Source: Methanosarcina horonobensis HB-1 = JCM 15518
Lineage (GTDB): Archaea > Halobacteriota > Methanosarcinia > Methanosarcinales > Methanosarcinaceae
DNA length: 64,000 bases
NCBI RefSeq assembly: GCF_000970285.1
Contig: NZ_CP009516.1
Span: 3,575,036-3,639,035 of the forward strand
Direction of reading: 5' to 3'
Shown here: positions 7,906-17,877 of the stretch, one piece after another
Position numbering within the stretch: position 1 is the first letter of the stretch
How the letters are laid out: the number at the start of each line of letters is the position of its first letter
The notes under the pieces: generated by a model
The model's input: only the letters and a program-made list of their open reading frames with translations
What the model was told of the DNA's origin: nothing
The model's database searches: none
Program-made: the position numbers and the translations under genes

Positions 7906-9512
7906 ACAGAAAGATAAACAGAAAAAGTAGATTCTGTGCAGCTGTAGTTTTTTTCATTGCACTGTTTCTGCTCGCAAATCTTACATATGGATCTGAAAAC
8001 GAAGATGACTGGGATAATTTAACCGTTACACTCGGGCCTGAAAACTCCATCGTTTCGAAAGATGGATACTCCCTGGAGACACTGAAATTTGACGGATACG
8101 GCATGGTGTTGATTCAGGTCCTCAAAGACGACATCGTCCTCGGGGATATAGTCCTGGAAAATAACAGTTCGAACTGGTACTATATGGATAATAAAAATAT
8201 AAGGCTGAAAGCTTACAATATTACTGACCAGAGAACTCTTCCGATGTTTGGAAGTCTCTTTTCCCCAAAAGCTGAGATCACCTTTGAAACACAAAGAAAT
8301 ATTGAAGAGAACGTTATCCTTGAGCTTGATCTTGAGGCGGACAAAGACGAATACTTTCTCGGTGATGAGGTGATTGTTGATATGGACCTCAGAAACACTG
8401 GACTGGTGAAAGCCAAGGAAATAAAGCTGGAGTTAGATTCGGACGGGCTCCTTGTTAGGGAAGGGTGTCCGGAGAAAATAACCCTTAATAAAGGTTCAAA
8501 AAAGTCCTGTGAACTCAGATTTAAGTTTCCGGAGAAGGTAAAAGAAAATTATTCCATTAAGGTAAACGTAAACTGGAAAGATAGCTCTGGTGAACATTTT
8601 CTTTCCGAAACTGAGGAAATTGAGGTCGTCGAACCTCTGAAAATCTACAAAAACACAGGTTCAGAAGGGTTTTCAGGAAGCCCTGTTTATGTTACGCTTT
8701 CCGTAAAAAATATCCAGGACAGAGCAGTGAATGTCCGGCTGCTAGATCTGCTGCCAGCAACGTTCTCGATGATTAATAATACTTCTTCAGAGAGCAAATG
8801 CCTGGATCTGGATAGCTCTTCATGTTTAAGCTGGGAGTTTGTGCTGTCCCCGGAAGAAAAAAAGACTTTTTCTTATAGTATACTATCCGAACAACCTGGA
8901 GCCCACCGGGTTCCCCAGGCCCATGCATACTCGAATTTATGCGGGCAGCCATATACCGAAAGTTCCGATTCTGAGGATATAATCACTATATACGAAACTA
9001 TTTCGTACAGTCCATACAGCAACCACACTCTAACAGAAGTGACCCTTGAGTCAGGGAGTGACCTTTCAGCTTATCTGGACAGCAATGGATACGCTCTACT
9101 GGATATCCTGGTGGAAAATAACGCCCTCGATGCTTCTATATTTATTCCAAAAGGCACAAGGCTGCTTGATAGCCAGAAAGAGCCTCTAAAAGCAATATCA
9201 ATAGCAGAGGCAGACCAGCCTCTCCTCCCAGGCACTCTATACCTGGCAGGGAAATATTATTATAGACTTGAGCCCGAAGGTGCAGAGTTCGACTCTGATG
9301 TCAGGCTCAGTATGGGCCTCAATGACTCAATAGAAGGAAACTTCCCATCCATATACCTCTCTGAAGATAACTCTACGTGGACTATGGTTGATAGTACCCT
9401 TAGTGAAAATGAAAACAGGATTTCAGCCAGGATTACTAACTTTTCTGTGTATGCAGCCCTTGCACAACCTCCGGCGGCAGTAGAATTGTACGTTGACCTG
9501 GTTTCCTCATAA
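7902..9512 (+). CDS. Secreted S-layer-like (COG1361-type) beta-sandwich protein
   Basis: 536 residues from the ATG at 7902, which overlaps the upstream stop as ATGA; CCGGGGG precedes it. The frame is open upstream to 7836, but that would bury the signal peptide (MNRKINRKSRFCAAVVFF, cleavage near TYGS). The N-terminal region (TVTLGPENSIVSKDGYSLE) resembles the S-layer-associated fold of methanogen surface proteins. The middle has COG1361-type repeats with DKDEYFLGDEVIVDMDLRNTG. The C-terminal part reads ENRISARITNFSVYAAL, typical of the last strands of such proteins. It then stops abruptly at YVDLVSS with no CTERM or membrane helix. It may act with the DUF3344-CARDB protein encoded just before it. 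Function is unknown. Confidence 0.85.
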   Translation: MNRKINRKSRFCAAVVFFIALFLLANLTYGSENEDDWDNLTVTLGPENSIVSKDGYSLETLKFDGYGMVLIQVLKDDIVLGDIVLENNSSNWYYMDNKNIRLKAYNITDQRTLPMFGSLFSPKAEITFETQRNIEENVILELDLEADKDEYFLGDEVIVDMDLRNTGLVKAKEIKLELDSDGLLVREGCPEKITLNKGSKKSCELRFKFPEKVKENYSIKVNVNWKDSSGEHFLSETEEIEVVEPLKIYKNTGSEGFSGSPVYVTLSVKNIQDRAVNVRLLDLLPATFSMINNTSSESKCLDLDSSSCLSWEFVLSPEEKKTFSYSILSEQPGAHRVPQAHAYSNLCGQPYTESSDSEDIITIYETISYSPYSNHTLTEVTLESGSDLSAYLDSNGYALLDILVENNALDASIFIPKGTRLLDSQKEPLKAISIAEADQPLLPGTLYLAGKYYYRLEPEGAEFDSDVRLSMGLNDSIEGNFPSIYLSEDNSTWTMVDSTLSENENRISARITNFSVYAALAQPPAAVELYVDLVSS

Positions 9513-10096
9513 TTTGGTGGTTGTCCACCATCCTTAGCTCGTTTTCTATCAAATCCTATAAAATGTTCTTCCCAGAAATTGCAAAAAAGAGAAAAATTGA
9601 GAGCTGTTAGATGTGTAAAAACTCACACGTAGAAGTCTCAAAACTCAAAAGTAGAAGTCTCAGTTTTTCTTTATATTCTTTTTGCTCTTTTCTGCCGAAC
9701 TTCAAGCAAGTAGATGGCATATGTTAGACGTATAACGAAAAACCTTTTTTGCAGTCCAAGCAAACCAGGAAAAGTCTGGTAATAGGAAGCAGTGAGTTCA
9801 ATAACGCCGATCAGGTAAAGATGTTATTGACATTACGGGTTTTTTACCTAATAGCTACAGAAATGTCAATATTGAAACTGCGGAACGAATAGATAGAAGC
9901 AGGATTAAGTGTCAGTATTATTTCACTCCTCGAGCCGGATTGTGTATTCAGATAATGGATCACATTGCAAAAATGTTTTTAAATAGAGAAAAAAGAGAAA
10001 TGGGGGAACAGGGAAGTTTTCTTTATTTTCCCTTCGTTTTTTCTTTCCTTTTTCCCTCCATATTTTCTTCTTCTCCTTTTTTCTTTCCTTTTTCTT
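9513..10096. other. Intergenic region with short ORF remnants
   Basis: No convincing gene. Between about 9715 and 9980 three overlapping frames each hold short open stretches (one reads GKDVIDITGFLPNSYRNV), as if an old gene had decayed, but no family is recognisable. The right end, 9970-10096, is the purine/pyrimidine-biased 3' tail of the 10097 gene. It holds GGGAA..TTCCC and long T-runs, resembling the tails at 18780-18861 and 36165-36271. Confidence 0.4.
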
Positions 10097-13000
10097 TTAA
10101 ATCATTGCAAACATCCGCACTACGTCATCAAAGTCGATCCTCCCGTTCCCGTTGAAGTCGAAGTACTCCACCGGCATGTTTTCCTCTATCCAGTCCATGT
10201 TGTGGAAGTACGCCACTATATCTACGAAGCTGAACTCCCCGTTTCCGGTGAGGTCTTCATAGAACCCGTCTCCGTCAAGGTCCTGAGGGGCATATTCCTG
10301 ATCCGGCAGGGGAGACAGAAGGGTCACTTCAATTCTTCCTGTTAAAAATGCCGGCTCTATGATGTTTCCTGAATCGTCATCCAGACGTTTAACCCCTATC
10401 GAAAGGTTCGCAGATCCTTTCTTCTTTCCGGAAACAGTTAGGGTGGCGAGCACAACATCTGTTGCTCCTGCCTTAACAGTATCTTCCCCGTCAACAGTCT
10501 TCAGGTAGATAGAAGTCCCTGGCAGAGAAGAATTCTCAGTAATCAGACCCCAGGAAGGATACTCTATATCAACTATCTCGGCAACAGTCGGGTCGTCAAT
10601 AGCAACGGTAAGGTTGTAGCCTGAAAGACCTTCTGGGAAATTACTGGCAACGACATTTATCTCAATAGATTCGTTTTCTGAGACAGAGGAGTTTTCCGGG
10701 TCAAAATAGAGAGTAACAGTTGACCCGGAAGCTCCGGAAACTTCTATGTAATCCGATTTTAACTCGAAGTCCTTCCCAGCAGCATTTTCCACAGTCAGGT
10801 TTACAGTGTAATTTCCGGCTGCATTATAGGTATGCGAGGGATTCTGATCGGTAGCACTGGTACCGTCACCGAAGTCCCAGAACCACGAGGTCGGTATACC
10901 TGTGGACTGATCGGTGAACTGTACCGTAAGTGGGACATCTCCGCTCGTCATATTTACGGCAAAATCCGCAACCGGAGTCGTCGATGCCGCCGAAACTGTT
11001 ACCATTACCGTCATCGCGTTATTTGTCTCATCTGACTCGGCGATCTCATTTTCTGGATCTACAGTTACCTTAAGGTTGTAGTCACCTGCTGATTCCGGCA
11101 TCCACGAGAAACTGACCTCTGCGCTGCTCCCTGATGCAATACCTGATACAGACTGCGTATCCACAACTGTGCCGTTTACTGAAAGGGTCGTGTTAAAAGC
11201 ATCTTCTGCATTGCCTGGACCGGTGTTGTTAATTGTAGCGCTGATGGTGCAGGGAGAGTTCGAGGTAATTCTGGATGGTTGAGTTATGGCAGTGGGGATG
11301 AGATCAGGAATTAAATCTGCCAGAACTGCAGTGTTCTCATAAGCATATGAGATGCCATTCGTTGCACCTATTAGTAGGTCGTAATCTCCGTCACCATCAA
11401 GGTCAGCTAAACATGGATAAGCACTTGACGTACTGGGCGCATCCCATGTCGTTTTCCTCGTCCAGACTGGACTGTTTTTAGTTCCTGTGTTCTCGTAGGC
11501 ATATCCTGCACCACTCGAACGGCCTATTAGTAGGTCATAGTCCCCATCGCCGTCCAGATCAGCTAAACATGGTGCTGCATTACTTCCTATGTCAGGTACA
11601 TCCCATTCAGGTTTTCTCGTCCACACCGGGCTGTTAGTAGTCCCGGTGTTCTCATAACTATATGAAAAACCATCTGAAGCACCGACCAGCAGGTCATAGT
11701 CTTCATCACCGTCTAGGTCAGCCAAACATGGTGCTGCTCTACTTCCTATGTCAGGAGCATCCCATTCAATTTTTCTTGTCCACACTGGACTGCTTGGAGT
11801 CCCTGTGTTCTCATAACCATATGCGTTACCACTATATTCCCCTATTAGTAAGTCATAGTCTCCGTCGCCGTCAAGGTCAGCTAAACGTGGAAATGCATAA
11901 TATCCTGTGCTGGGAGCATCCCATTCAATTTTTCTTGTCCACACTGGACTGCTTGGAGTCCCTGTGTTCTCATAACCATATATATTACCATTATATTCCC
12001 CTATTAGTAAGTCGTAATCTCCATCGTCATCAAGGTCGGCTAGGGTGGGAGATGCACGATCTCCCGAACTATCCGATATGTCGGGTACGTTCCATTCCGA
12101 TTTAGCTATCCAGATAGGCCCAATTGATGCTGGACCTGTGACATTGATGTGTCCTGTTTTTGTAGTGGAGTTGTTTCCAGCTATATTTGTCGCTGTGAAT
12201 TTGACGCTATAGGTGCCGATCTTAGTGAAGGTATGTGTGGGATTTTGGCTGGTTGAAGTAGTACCATCACCAAAGTCCCAGAGCCATGAGGTAGGCGACC
12301 CTATTGACGCGTCCGTGAACGTGACAATAAGAGGCGCATCGCCGGAAGTAGGTGTTGCCGTGAAATCTGCAACTAGTGGATTGACAACAATGTACCTAGT
12401 TTTCGTCTCTGAGTCGTTCCCACCTGCATTGGCGACCGTGAGTTTCACAGTATAGTTCCCTATGTTGGTATAGGTGTAGGTGGGATTCTGTACGTTACTG
12501 TCCACTACTCCATCATTGTCGAAGTCCCACATCCAGGAAGTAGGTGAGTTAGCGGACAGGTCGATGAAGGTAACCGTAAGGGGGGCATCGCCGGAGGTTT
12601 TGCCCGCACTGAAATCAGCGACTGGAGAAGCTGCTGAAGTCGTACCGACGAGTACATTTAGTATATTATTGTCCTTATTCGACTCTACCACTATATTTTC
12701 CGGGTCTGCAACCACGCTCAACGAGTAGATATCTGTGCTGCCGTCAGGTGTCCAGTGAAGATCAACTGTCGTGTTGCTTCCGATTATTAACTCAGAAGCA
12801 GGCTGCGTATCTACAACCTTACCGTCCACCATGAGCGATACATTAAAAGACTGAGAGTTATTGCTACCCTTATTCTCGATAGTTGCAGTCATGGTGTTGT
12901 TTATGTTTGCAGTCACAGCAGAAGGAGTGAGGCTCACTGGCACAAGGTCAGGAGATTTAGACACAATTGAAAGGCCGTGAAATACCACAGAACAATATGT

Positions 13001-13744
13001 ATCACTTCCCCTTGACACAAGAACGGTCTGGTTCTCAGGCACAAGAGACCCCTGCACATTATCCCAGCGAATATAATTGAAATATTCATCACTTACAGAT
13101 TCGGTTGCACCTGGAAGAGAATTCCCATTCAGATCCTCATAATTGAACCCTGTAAGGTGAGTTGAATACAGGCTTGCATTCTGTACATCAGCAAGGTCTA
13201 CAGTCCCGTTGAAGTATGTGGTAGAATTCGGGACATCATATCCCAGAAAGTCAGCATAATGCATCCAGTCGCAGCCTTCTGCAACCCAGTATTCTACTTG
13301 TGGCTTAGTTTCGTTTTTCAGTATGACTACAAGAGTACTGCCGTATTGTCTGCCGTCACCCCAAGATACTGAATTGACCGTTGCAGTATTCACTTTCCCG
13401 GGATGTAGGTAATCTGTGACATCATAGGGTATCCAAGTCACACCCATATCAGTCGAATAGTAAGATGGGTTGGCCGGGAATAAGTGTCCATTGAATGTTG
13501 TGGTTATGGTATCATGGGTAGACTGGCCAGCCCAGACTCCTACATAATATCGCGCAAAAACAACAGTACCGTTTGGTACGTTAAAATTGTTTATAGAATC
13601 TTTAGAAGCCCAGTTTGCTATAGATGATACATACATCTCACCCCGCACTGTGTCGTGTGCTATTGTGGGTAAAGCCGAGGCGGTGCCGGCAAAAAGGAAT
13701 ATTACCAGTATAGAGAATATATATTTAGCGTGTTTGAATGTCAT
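10097..13744 (-). CDS. Giant dockerin surface protein: DUF3344-CARDB-PKD-VCBS-cohesin-dockerin
   Basis: 1215 residues; start ATG 13744 with AAGGTGA upstream. In order: signal peptide (ends GTASA, about 25), DUF3344 (25-265), CARDB (270-370), two PKD domains (375-455, 458-537), five VCBS/FG-GAP repeats (about 545-800, ADLDGDGDYDLLIG), CARDB (810-905), PKD (910-990), cohesin-like domain (about 995-1130, [18 protein letters not shown]) and a C-terminal dockerin. The dockerin carries two Ca-binding loops, [12 protein letters not shown] and [16 protein letters not shown] repeats are Ca-dependent beta-propeller blades often linked to adhesion. No membrane anchor is visible, so retention at the surface by dockerin-cohesin pairing is inferred. 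The last 728 bases of its coding end are identical by eye to those of 36272. The gene stands alone, 1 kb from its upstream neighbour. Confidence 0.92.
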   Translation of the reverse strand: MTFKHAKYIFSILVIFLFAGTASALPTIAHDTVRGEMYVSSIANWASKDSINNFNVPNGTVVFARYYVGVWAGQSTHDTITTTFNGHLFPANPSYYSTDMGVTWIPYDVTDYLHPGKVNTATVNSVSWGDGRQYGSTLVVILKNETKPQVEYWVAEGCDWMHYADFLGYDVPNSTTYFNGTVDLADVQNASLYSTHLTGFNYEDLNGNSLPGATESVSDEYFNYIRWDNVQGSLVPENQTVLVSRGSDTYCSVVFHGLSIVSKSPDLVPVSLTPSAVTANINNTMTATIENKGSNNSQSFNVSLMVDGKVVDTQPASELIIGSNTTVDLHWTPDGSTDIYSLSVVADPENIVVESNKDNNILNVLVGTTSAASPVADFSAGKTSGDAPLTVTFIDLSANSPTSWMWDFDNDGVVDSNVQNPTYTYTNIGNYTVKLTVANAGGNDSETKTRYIVVNPLVADFTATPTSGDAPLIVTFTDASIGSPTSWLWDFGDGTTSTSQNPTHTFTKIGTYSVKFTATNIAGNNSTTKTGHINVTGPASIGPIWIAKSEWNVPDISDSSGDRASPTLADLDDDGDYDLLIGEYNGNIYGYENTGTPSSPVWTRKIEWDAPSTGYYAFPRLADLDGDGDYDLLIGEYSGNAYGYENTGTPSSPVWTRKIEWDAPDIGSRAAPCLADLDGDEDYDLLVGASDGFSYSYENTGTTNSPVWTRKPEWDVPDIGSNAAPCLADLDGDGDYDLLIGRSSGAGYAYENTGTKNSPVWTRKTTWDAPSTSSAYPCLADLDGDGDYDLLIGATNGISYAYENTAVLADLIPDLIPTAITQPSRITSNSPCTISATINNTGPGNAEDAFNTTLSVNGTVVDTQSVSGIASGSSAEVSFSWMPESAGDYNLKVTVDPENEIAESDETNNAMTVMVTVSAASTTPVADFAVNMTSGDVPLTVQFTDQSTGIPTSWFWDFGDGTSATDQNPSHTYNAAGNYTVNLTVENAAGKDFELKSDYIEVSGASGSTVTLYFDPENSSVSENESIEINVVASNFPEGLSGYNLTVAIDDPTVAEIVDIEYPSWGLITENSSLPGTSIYLKTVDGEDTVKAGATDVVLATLTVSGKKKGSANLSIGVKRLDDDSGNIIEPAFLTGRIEVTLLSPLPDQEYAPQDLDGDGFYEDLTGNGEFSFVDIVAYFHNMDWIEENMPVEYFDFNGNGRIDFDDVVRMFAMI
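10164..10891 (-). repeat. 728-base block identical to 36339-37066
   Basis: This covers the dockerin, the cohesin-like domain and part of the last PKD domain. Reading the two stretches side by side I found no difference, while sequence on either side diverges at once. The partner copy is in gene 36272. Confidence 0.8.
11330..12110 (-). repeat. Five VCBS/FG-GAP-coding tandem repeats
   Basis: About 155-165-base direct repeats encode five copies of a blade with the core CLADLDGDGDYDLLIG followed by YENTGT and PVWTRK. Adjacent copies at 11740-11840 and 11920-11990 are almost identical in DNA, which indicates recent internal duplication. Only this gene in the window has them. Confidence 0.85.
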
Positions 13745-14773
13745 TATTCGTCACCTTTGGGTTGATCAACTAAAAAAGAAGAGAAACTGTCTTGTCAGGT
13801 TCCCTTTGCTAAGAATATTATTTTTCTTCTTTCCAAAGCCTGTACAGTTGTAGGAACTCTCAGAGTTCGCTATGTGCTTGTACCGTCTTTAGAACTCTGT
13901 GATTCTATCAAGTCAAATTCAGTGATGGAACAATACTTCATCAGAGGGATGACACTGATTGCATATTTTGCGGTGTAGATCCATGAATTTGTCCTGAATC
14001 AACAGGACATTGAAATACAGGCTAATCCTTCTGATTAATTGATATTAAGTCTAGGTGTGTGTAAGCTTTTACAGTGCAGTAATAGTCGTAATCTGCTGCA
14101 TAGAAGCTATTTTAAGTAGGAAGTTGCACAGCTGAGAGTTCACATATTTCTAAGAATTGTCGCAGATTTTATTAAATATCATCTCCTTTGATATTAAAAT
14201 TAAATTAGAGCATATTTTTCCATAGGTCTCCTATTTGTAAAAGGGATTACTGTCATAACACAACTATTTTAAAAAAGAAGTACGAAGTATTTAAATTTTG
14301 TTAAATAATAAGATTTGTATTAAATTATATATGAATTTAGTAACACAAAATTGAAGAGTAATAACGCATAAAGTATGACTTATCTTTAATAAAAGTCGAG
14401 TACTCGTCCGCTAAAAGGGCAGTCTTTCGCCAAAAAAGAAGATTCCAGTTTTCCAACTGAGGTTCAAGTTTTCTCGTGCCGCTTCAATTCGAAAATCAAA
14501 AAAAGAAATGGGAAAGTGAGCCGCCTTATTCCTAGCTTCGTACTGGATGCGATCGTCCTTTTCTTATTCCTAAAAATTCGCAGTCATCCTGAGCCCTGAT
14601 AGTCGTGAGATTATCTGTCGGGAAGATGTTTTTGGCCACTTTCTGTAACCTTCAGTAGCTATAAGATCAGCAAGATATCACTACCAAAGATCCCTTTTCT
14701 TGCTGAAAAATCGATTAATTCGACTGTTACTCTTACTGTGAAATCCTCCATATTTTGGAAGTGGAAAACCTGT
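13745..14773 (-). promoter_or_regulatory. Long leader/spacer upstream of 10097 gene
   Basis: No gene is evident in these 1029 bases. Two perfect short inverted repeats suggest a folded minus-strand leader: CAGAGTTC (13861-13868) with GAACTCTG (13892-13899), and TGTCCTG (13990-13996) with CAGGACA (14003-14009). AT-rich sequence at 14200-14350 could hold the minus-strand promoter, including AATACAAAT read on that strand. The part 14400-14770 shows no recognisable element. Confidence 0.35.
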
Positions 14774-15811
14774 TTAAGTAGTTGTTGTATTCACCAGTAG
14801 AAACGCATTAGCTGCTTGCATCTGAGTGTCAGTGTTGTAGTTGTTATCGTTCAGTCCATTTTGCATTTTCGCTTCATTGTCGGTTGCAAGGTAGCTTGTG
14901 ACATCCGTAGTAGTCCATGAAAAATCAGCATATGGGTTTGCATTCCATAATCCTTCCCAAGACCCCGAGGAGAAGCTATTGAAGTACAGCTTGTTATAGG
15001 GCGTACCGCCAGATGGAACAACAGTGGTCAGAGTTGCAGACTCCACGTTATTTGTATTCACGTTAGTGAAATCCGCAACGCACTGGGCATCACTCGGTTT
15101 TATCCCATATGTCCAACTACTGCCTGTCCATTTGACATATGTCACGTCACACCCCTCATCAATATAGTAATATTTATTAGTACCGCCTGACTGATTGTAA
15201 AGTGTAAGAAGCCCCACGGCCTGAATATTGAAAGAACATTTGTCATCACCATCGGTATCGCCGTCGTCACCATTGTAAGGTTCGGCATTTGTAACTTTCA
15301 CAACATATGTCTTAGAGGGATCAGTTGCATCAACGTAACTGGTAACATCATAAGCACATGTTCCACTTGGATAATCATATCCACTGGCTTCTTTTTGGTC
15401 TGTATAGTGATCAGTGGGTGCACCAAGATCAAGTCCATTAAAGACTACATTCATATTTGCTTCCATGCCAGTGTTTGAGGAACTGTTTGTGTCGTTCAGA
15501 TAACTCCACGTATAGTACACGTAAAGCTTTGCACTGTGATTTGTTGCCCCATCTGGTAGACCTGGCTGGAGCTGAACATAAAAACTATCGCCCGTACTTG
15601 TTGTAGAATTGTAGTTCCATAACTTCGGACTGTAAGAACTGTTGCCTATAGTGTAGTTCATGCCGCCTGTGACCATTCCGTTCATTATTTCAGTCAGCGG
15701 CTTGTCTGCCGTATAATCAGCAGCCGCTGGTAACACTGTCAAAACCAGCGCCGTGCACAGGAATAGCATAGCCATCCCGATGTGTAAATTTATATCGGAT
15801 TTTCTTATCAT
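14774..15811 (-). CDS. Secreted single-domain DUF3344 protein
   Basis: 345 residues; ATG at 15811 with GAGGT upstream. The signal peptide (MIRKSDINLHIGMAMLFLC, cleavage near AAAD) is followed by a DUF3344 domain filling the rest: YTADKPLTEIMNGMVTGG, KLYVYYTWSYL, YPSGTCAYDVTSYV and YYIDEGCDVTYVKW. It has a Thr/Asn-rich surface, with many N-x-S/T sites suiting glycosylation, and a DGDDGDTDGDD-like acidic stretch (about 170) that may bind calcium. It ends directly after the domain (AFLLVNTTTT) with no anchor. The gene is alone on the minus strand with a long structured leader. Function is unknown. Confidence 0.87.
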   Translation of the reverse strand: MIRKSDINLHIGMAMLFLCTALVLTVLPAAADYTADKPLTEIMNGMVTGGMNYTIGNSSYSPKLWNYNSTTSTGDSFYVQLQPGLPDGATNHSAKLYVYYTWSYLNDTNSSSNTGMEANMNVVFNGLDLGAPTDHYTDQKEASGYDYPSGTCAYDVTSYVDATDPSKTYVVKVTNAEPYNGDDGDTDGDDKCSFNIQAVGLLTLYNQSGGTNKYYYIDEGCDVTYVKWTGSSWTYGIKPSDAQCVADFTNVNTNNVESATLTTVVPSGGTPYNKLYFNSFSSGSWEGLWNANPYADFSWTTTDVTSYLATDNEAKMQNGLNDNNYNTDTQMQAANAFLLVNTTTT

Positions 15812-16720
15812 TTTCTCAATACCTCTTTAATTTTTTTATTTTTAATTTATTTTACATGATTTATATTGCGGGCTGTTCCGCATTTTAGTAAAACATCAAT
15901 TGTACTATTCCATTCTCGGACGGCTTTGAGGGCCGCAGAGCGATGCTTTCCAGTAAGTTTAATATGGATGGAAATAATACAATGAGAGCCTGGAAAAGGA
16001 TATATTATATCGTTCTCCAGGGTTGGCCTCGACGGTTTTTGGTAGAAACTGCCGAGCGATACTGTGCAAGAGTCTGGAAAATCACTCCTTATCGTCGTTT
16101 TCCAGGCTCTTTCTGTCCAATAACTCAATCACCTTTTCTGGATATTTCAGATGATTAATCATCGGAAGTCTCTCTCATTATCCTGGATTACCTGATACTG
16201 GCCGGCAGGTGCCTTTGCAGGTCAGGCTCCGGATTTTTTTACTTGTCCCACTTTTGGACTCCACTTCTCTCCAACATAATAGTAATTTTTTGTTACCTAT
16301 TTAAAGTTATTTCAAATATTTTGTTATTTTTTAAGTTATTTGTCGAATTAAATGTTAATTATTTTGTTTTTTTTATTATCAAGATTTATCAGAAGTTCGA
16401 AATTTGTTTTATATTTATTTGATATTGGTAGGCAGTTTTTCGTTAACTTGAGCCTCATGTCTATAAAAAAGTATCCTGTTTCCAGCATTGATATTTTTGA
16501 ATAACCTGTGTGATATTCATTGCAAAGTTTACTATAATGTTAATTACGAAAGTTATACTATATTATTTTGAATAAATATAATGATTAAGCCGTGAGATGC
16601 CAGCTGTTTGCAATTATATCCCAGGAATTAGACGTAGTGCATATTAGTATGTAATTATATATTAGTATTAAATAAGATAGATATTCTAATTAATCACATT
16701 TCATGTTATTTAAATTAACA
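15812..16720 (-). promoter_or_regulatory. Structured leader of DUF3344 gene 14774
   Basis: A perfect 13-base inverted repeat, AGAGCCTGGAAAA (15985-15997) with its complement at 16098-16110, encloses about 100 bases and would form a long stem in the leader. Minus-strand sequence near 15935-15955 (TACTGGAAAGCATCGCTC) resembles 21405-21425 upstream of the 18862 gene (TACTGGACAGTGTCTCTC). The rest (16270-16720) is AT-rich and without genes. A 93-codon minus ORF across the stem is probably not translated. Confidence 0.4.
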
Positions 16721-16734
16721 AAAGTATTAAATAT
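16721..16734 (+). promoter_or_regulatory. Repeated promoter block copy P1
   Basis: AAAGTATTAAATAT, the TATA-like core shared with copies at 22381, 28299, 29211, 30486 and 31865. It reads to the right. What it drives is unclear; the next plus-strand ORF begins at 16803. Confidence 0.4.
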
Positions 16735-16802
16735 TATGGAAGCGTATTATAGTTCTCATTTTCGATTTAGTTTGACTGAGAATACAAAACAAAAACGATA
16801 AT

Positions 16803-17123
16803 TTGCCCTGTATATTGCTAATTTACCGCGAAAGTTTTTGGTTGACAGGTTACTGGATGACAGGACTTTATTATACAATTCAAGTCTTTTTTCATGTTTT
16901 CTTTCCGTTTTTCTTGCTTTTTTATCCGCTCAAGTTGCTGTTGAGATGGCAGCGTTATGGGCTTCTGGGTGCGCTTTGTGCGGTTGACTTTGTGGTTATG
17001 CTTCCTCATCCAATAATACAGGAATTTATAAGCGACATGAAGCTCATTGGCTATTTATTTTGTACTCTTGCCCTGTTGATAGTGCTTGAAGAATTCTGTT
17101 TCGTCGGCTTTGGGAGAAAATAG
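16803..17123 (+). CDS. Possible small membrane protein
   Basis: A 106-codon TTG-started frame is strongly hydrophobic, with two to three potential membrane helices (YYTIQVFFHVFFPFFLLFY, LGALCAVDFVVML, LIGYLFCTLALLIVL). It follows promoter-like copy P1 by about 70 bases but lacks an SD, and its last 69 bases overlap the antisense HTH gene. The hydrophobicity may only mirror a purine-rich minus-strand tail. No family is recognised. It is reported as a possibility only. Confidence 0.2.
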   Translation: MPCILLIYRESFWLTGYWMTGLYYTIQVFFHVFFPFFLLFYPLKLLLRWQRYGLLGALCAVDFVVMLPHPIIQEFISDMKLIGYLFCTLALLIVLEEFCFVGFGRK

Positions 17124-17420
17124 TGATCCTAGAAGTGGAGGCAGACCTATCTCGTTATGAATCCCAGGCTTTTTAAGCGAGAAGCCCAGAGCTTTAGCTA
17201 TTTCTTTGTCTTTCTTTCCTTCAGCATACAGCCGCTTGAACTCCTTGAAATCGAAAACCGTTTTTTTACGAAGTTGATTTGGAGTTAAGCCTAGTTCGCT
17301 CCTGATCTTAGACAAAGTATACCTCGATAAGCCAAGAATTTTGCATATTTTCCTGTCACTCAGTCCTTCGGTATAGAGCCACTTGAATGAATCGAGGTCA
17401 ACATTGACTTTTGCTCCCAT
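17055..17420 (-). CDS. Small protein with two helix-turn-helix repeats
   Basis: 121 residues from the ATG at 17420. A longer start at 17453 abuts the TATA box TTTATATATATATG, so the transcript should begin downstream of it and use 17420. Two similar segments follow each other: FKWLYTEGLSDRKICKILGL (about 12-31) and FKRLYAEGKKDKEIAKALGF (about 61-80), each a resolvase-type helix-turn-helix. The protein is thus probably DNA-binding. No catalytic domain is present, so it is not itself a recombinase. It lies beside the type A and B RNA elements and is the only regulator-like gene in the 16-22 kb stretch. Its targets are unknown. Confidence 0.6.
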   Translation of the reverse strand: MGAKVNVDLDSFKWLYTEGLSDRKICKILGLSRYTLSKIRSELGLTPNQLRKKTVFDFKEFKRLYAEGKKDKEIAKALGFSLKKPGIHNEIGLPPLLGSLFSPKADETEFFKHYQQGKSTK

Positions 17421-17454
17421 ACACAGTCCCCAAAAATTGCCGCAATTGTTCATA

Positions 17455-17467
17455 TATATATAAAACT
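17455..17467 (-). promoter_or_regulatory. TATA box for HTH protein
   Basis: On the minus strand the sequence reads TTTTATATATATA, about 35-45 bases before the ATG at 17420. A start near 17434 would leave a leader of about 14 bases. Confidence 0.5.
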
Positions 17468-17529
17468 AGCATTCACATTAAATATTACTAATATTTAATA
17501 AAATAACACTAAATCATCTTAACATAACA

Positions 17530-17770
17530 GAAAATAGTAGATATGAAGTCTTCATACAGATCTTTACGGAAGCGTTTCTAATAAAAGAAACGTCTCCTGA
17601 GATTTGAGCAGTTTGATGCCTGAAGTTCTCCATCTGTAGAAAAAGAGAAACAGGCGGGGACTAACGGCATGGGCGAAGCCGTGTAATTCTCTCATTCTCA
17701 ATATCGAATCTTTTCTGAAATCTTTTCTGACTATCGCCTGAGAACTGCCAGCGTTTTTGAATTATTAAGA
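17530..17770 (+). ncRNA. Type A structured element, copy 1
   Basis: Promoter-like GAAAATAGTAGATAT (17530-17544) is followed by CATACAGATCTTT and then hairpin 1, GCGTTTC (17572-17578) with GAAACG (17587-17592). A second stem around TTCTCC..CTGT / ACAG..GGGGA follows, then CTAACGGC-loop-GCCGTG with the loop GGGCGAA. A homologue at 22381-22650 changes both strands of the first two stems in step, the mark of a conserved RNA fold. No conserved reading frame joins the copies. Orientation is inferred from the promoter block. Function is unknown; a mobile-repeat origin is not excluded. Confidence 0.45.
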
Positions 17771-17877
17771 TCAATCAAATTACTATGTTACTGTCAATAG
17801 CTCAGATGTAATATCTAATTTACTCGTTTAGTAATATAATTTTTAAATTATGTAATATTACATATCACAAAATTAAT

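Noticed and set aside
15847-16128. 93-codon minus ORF upstream of gene 14774
   Set aside because: No SD or family; it spans a perfect 13-base inverted repeat better explained as leader structure.
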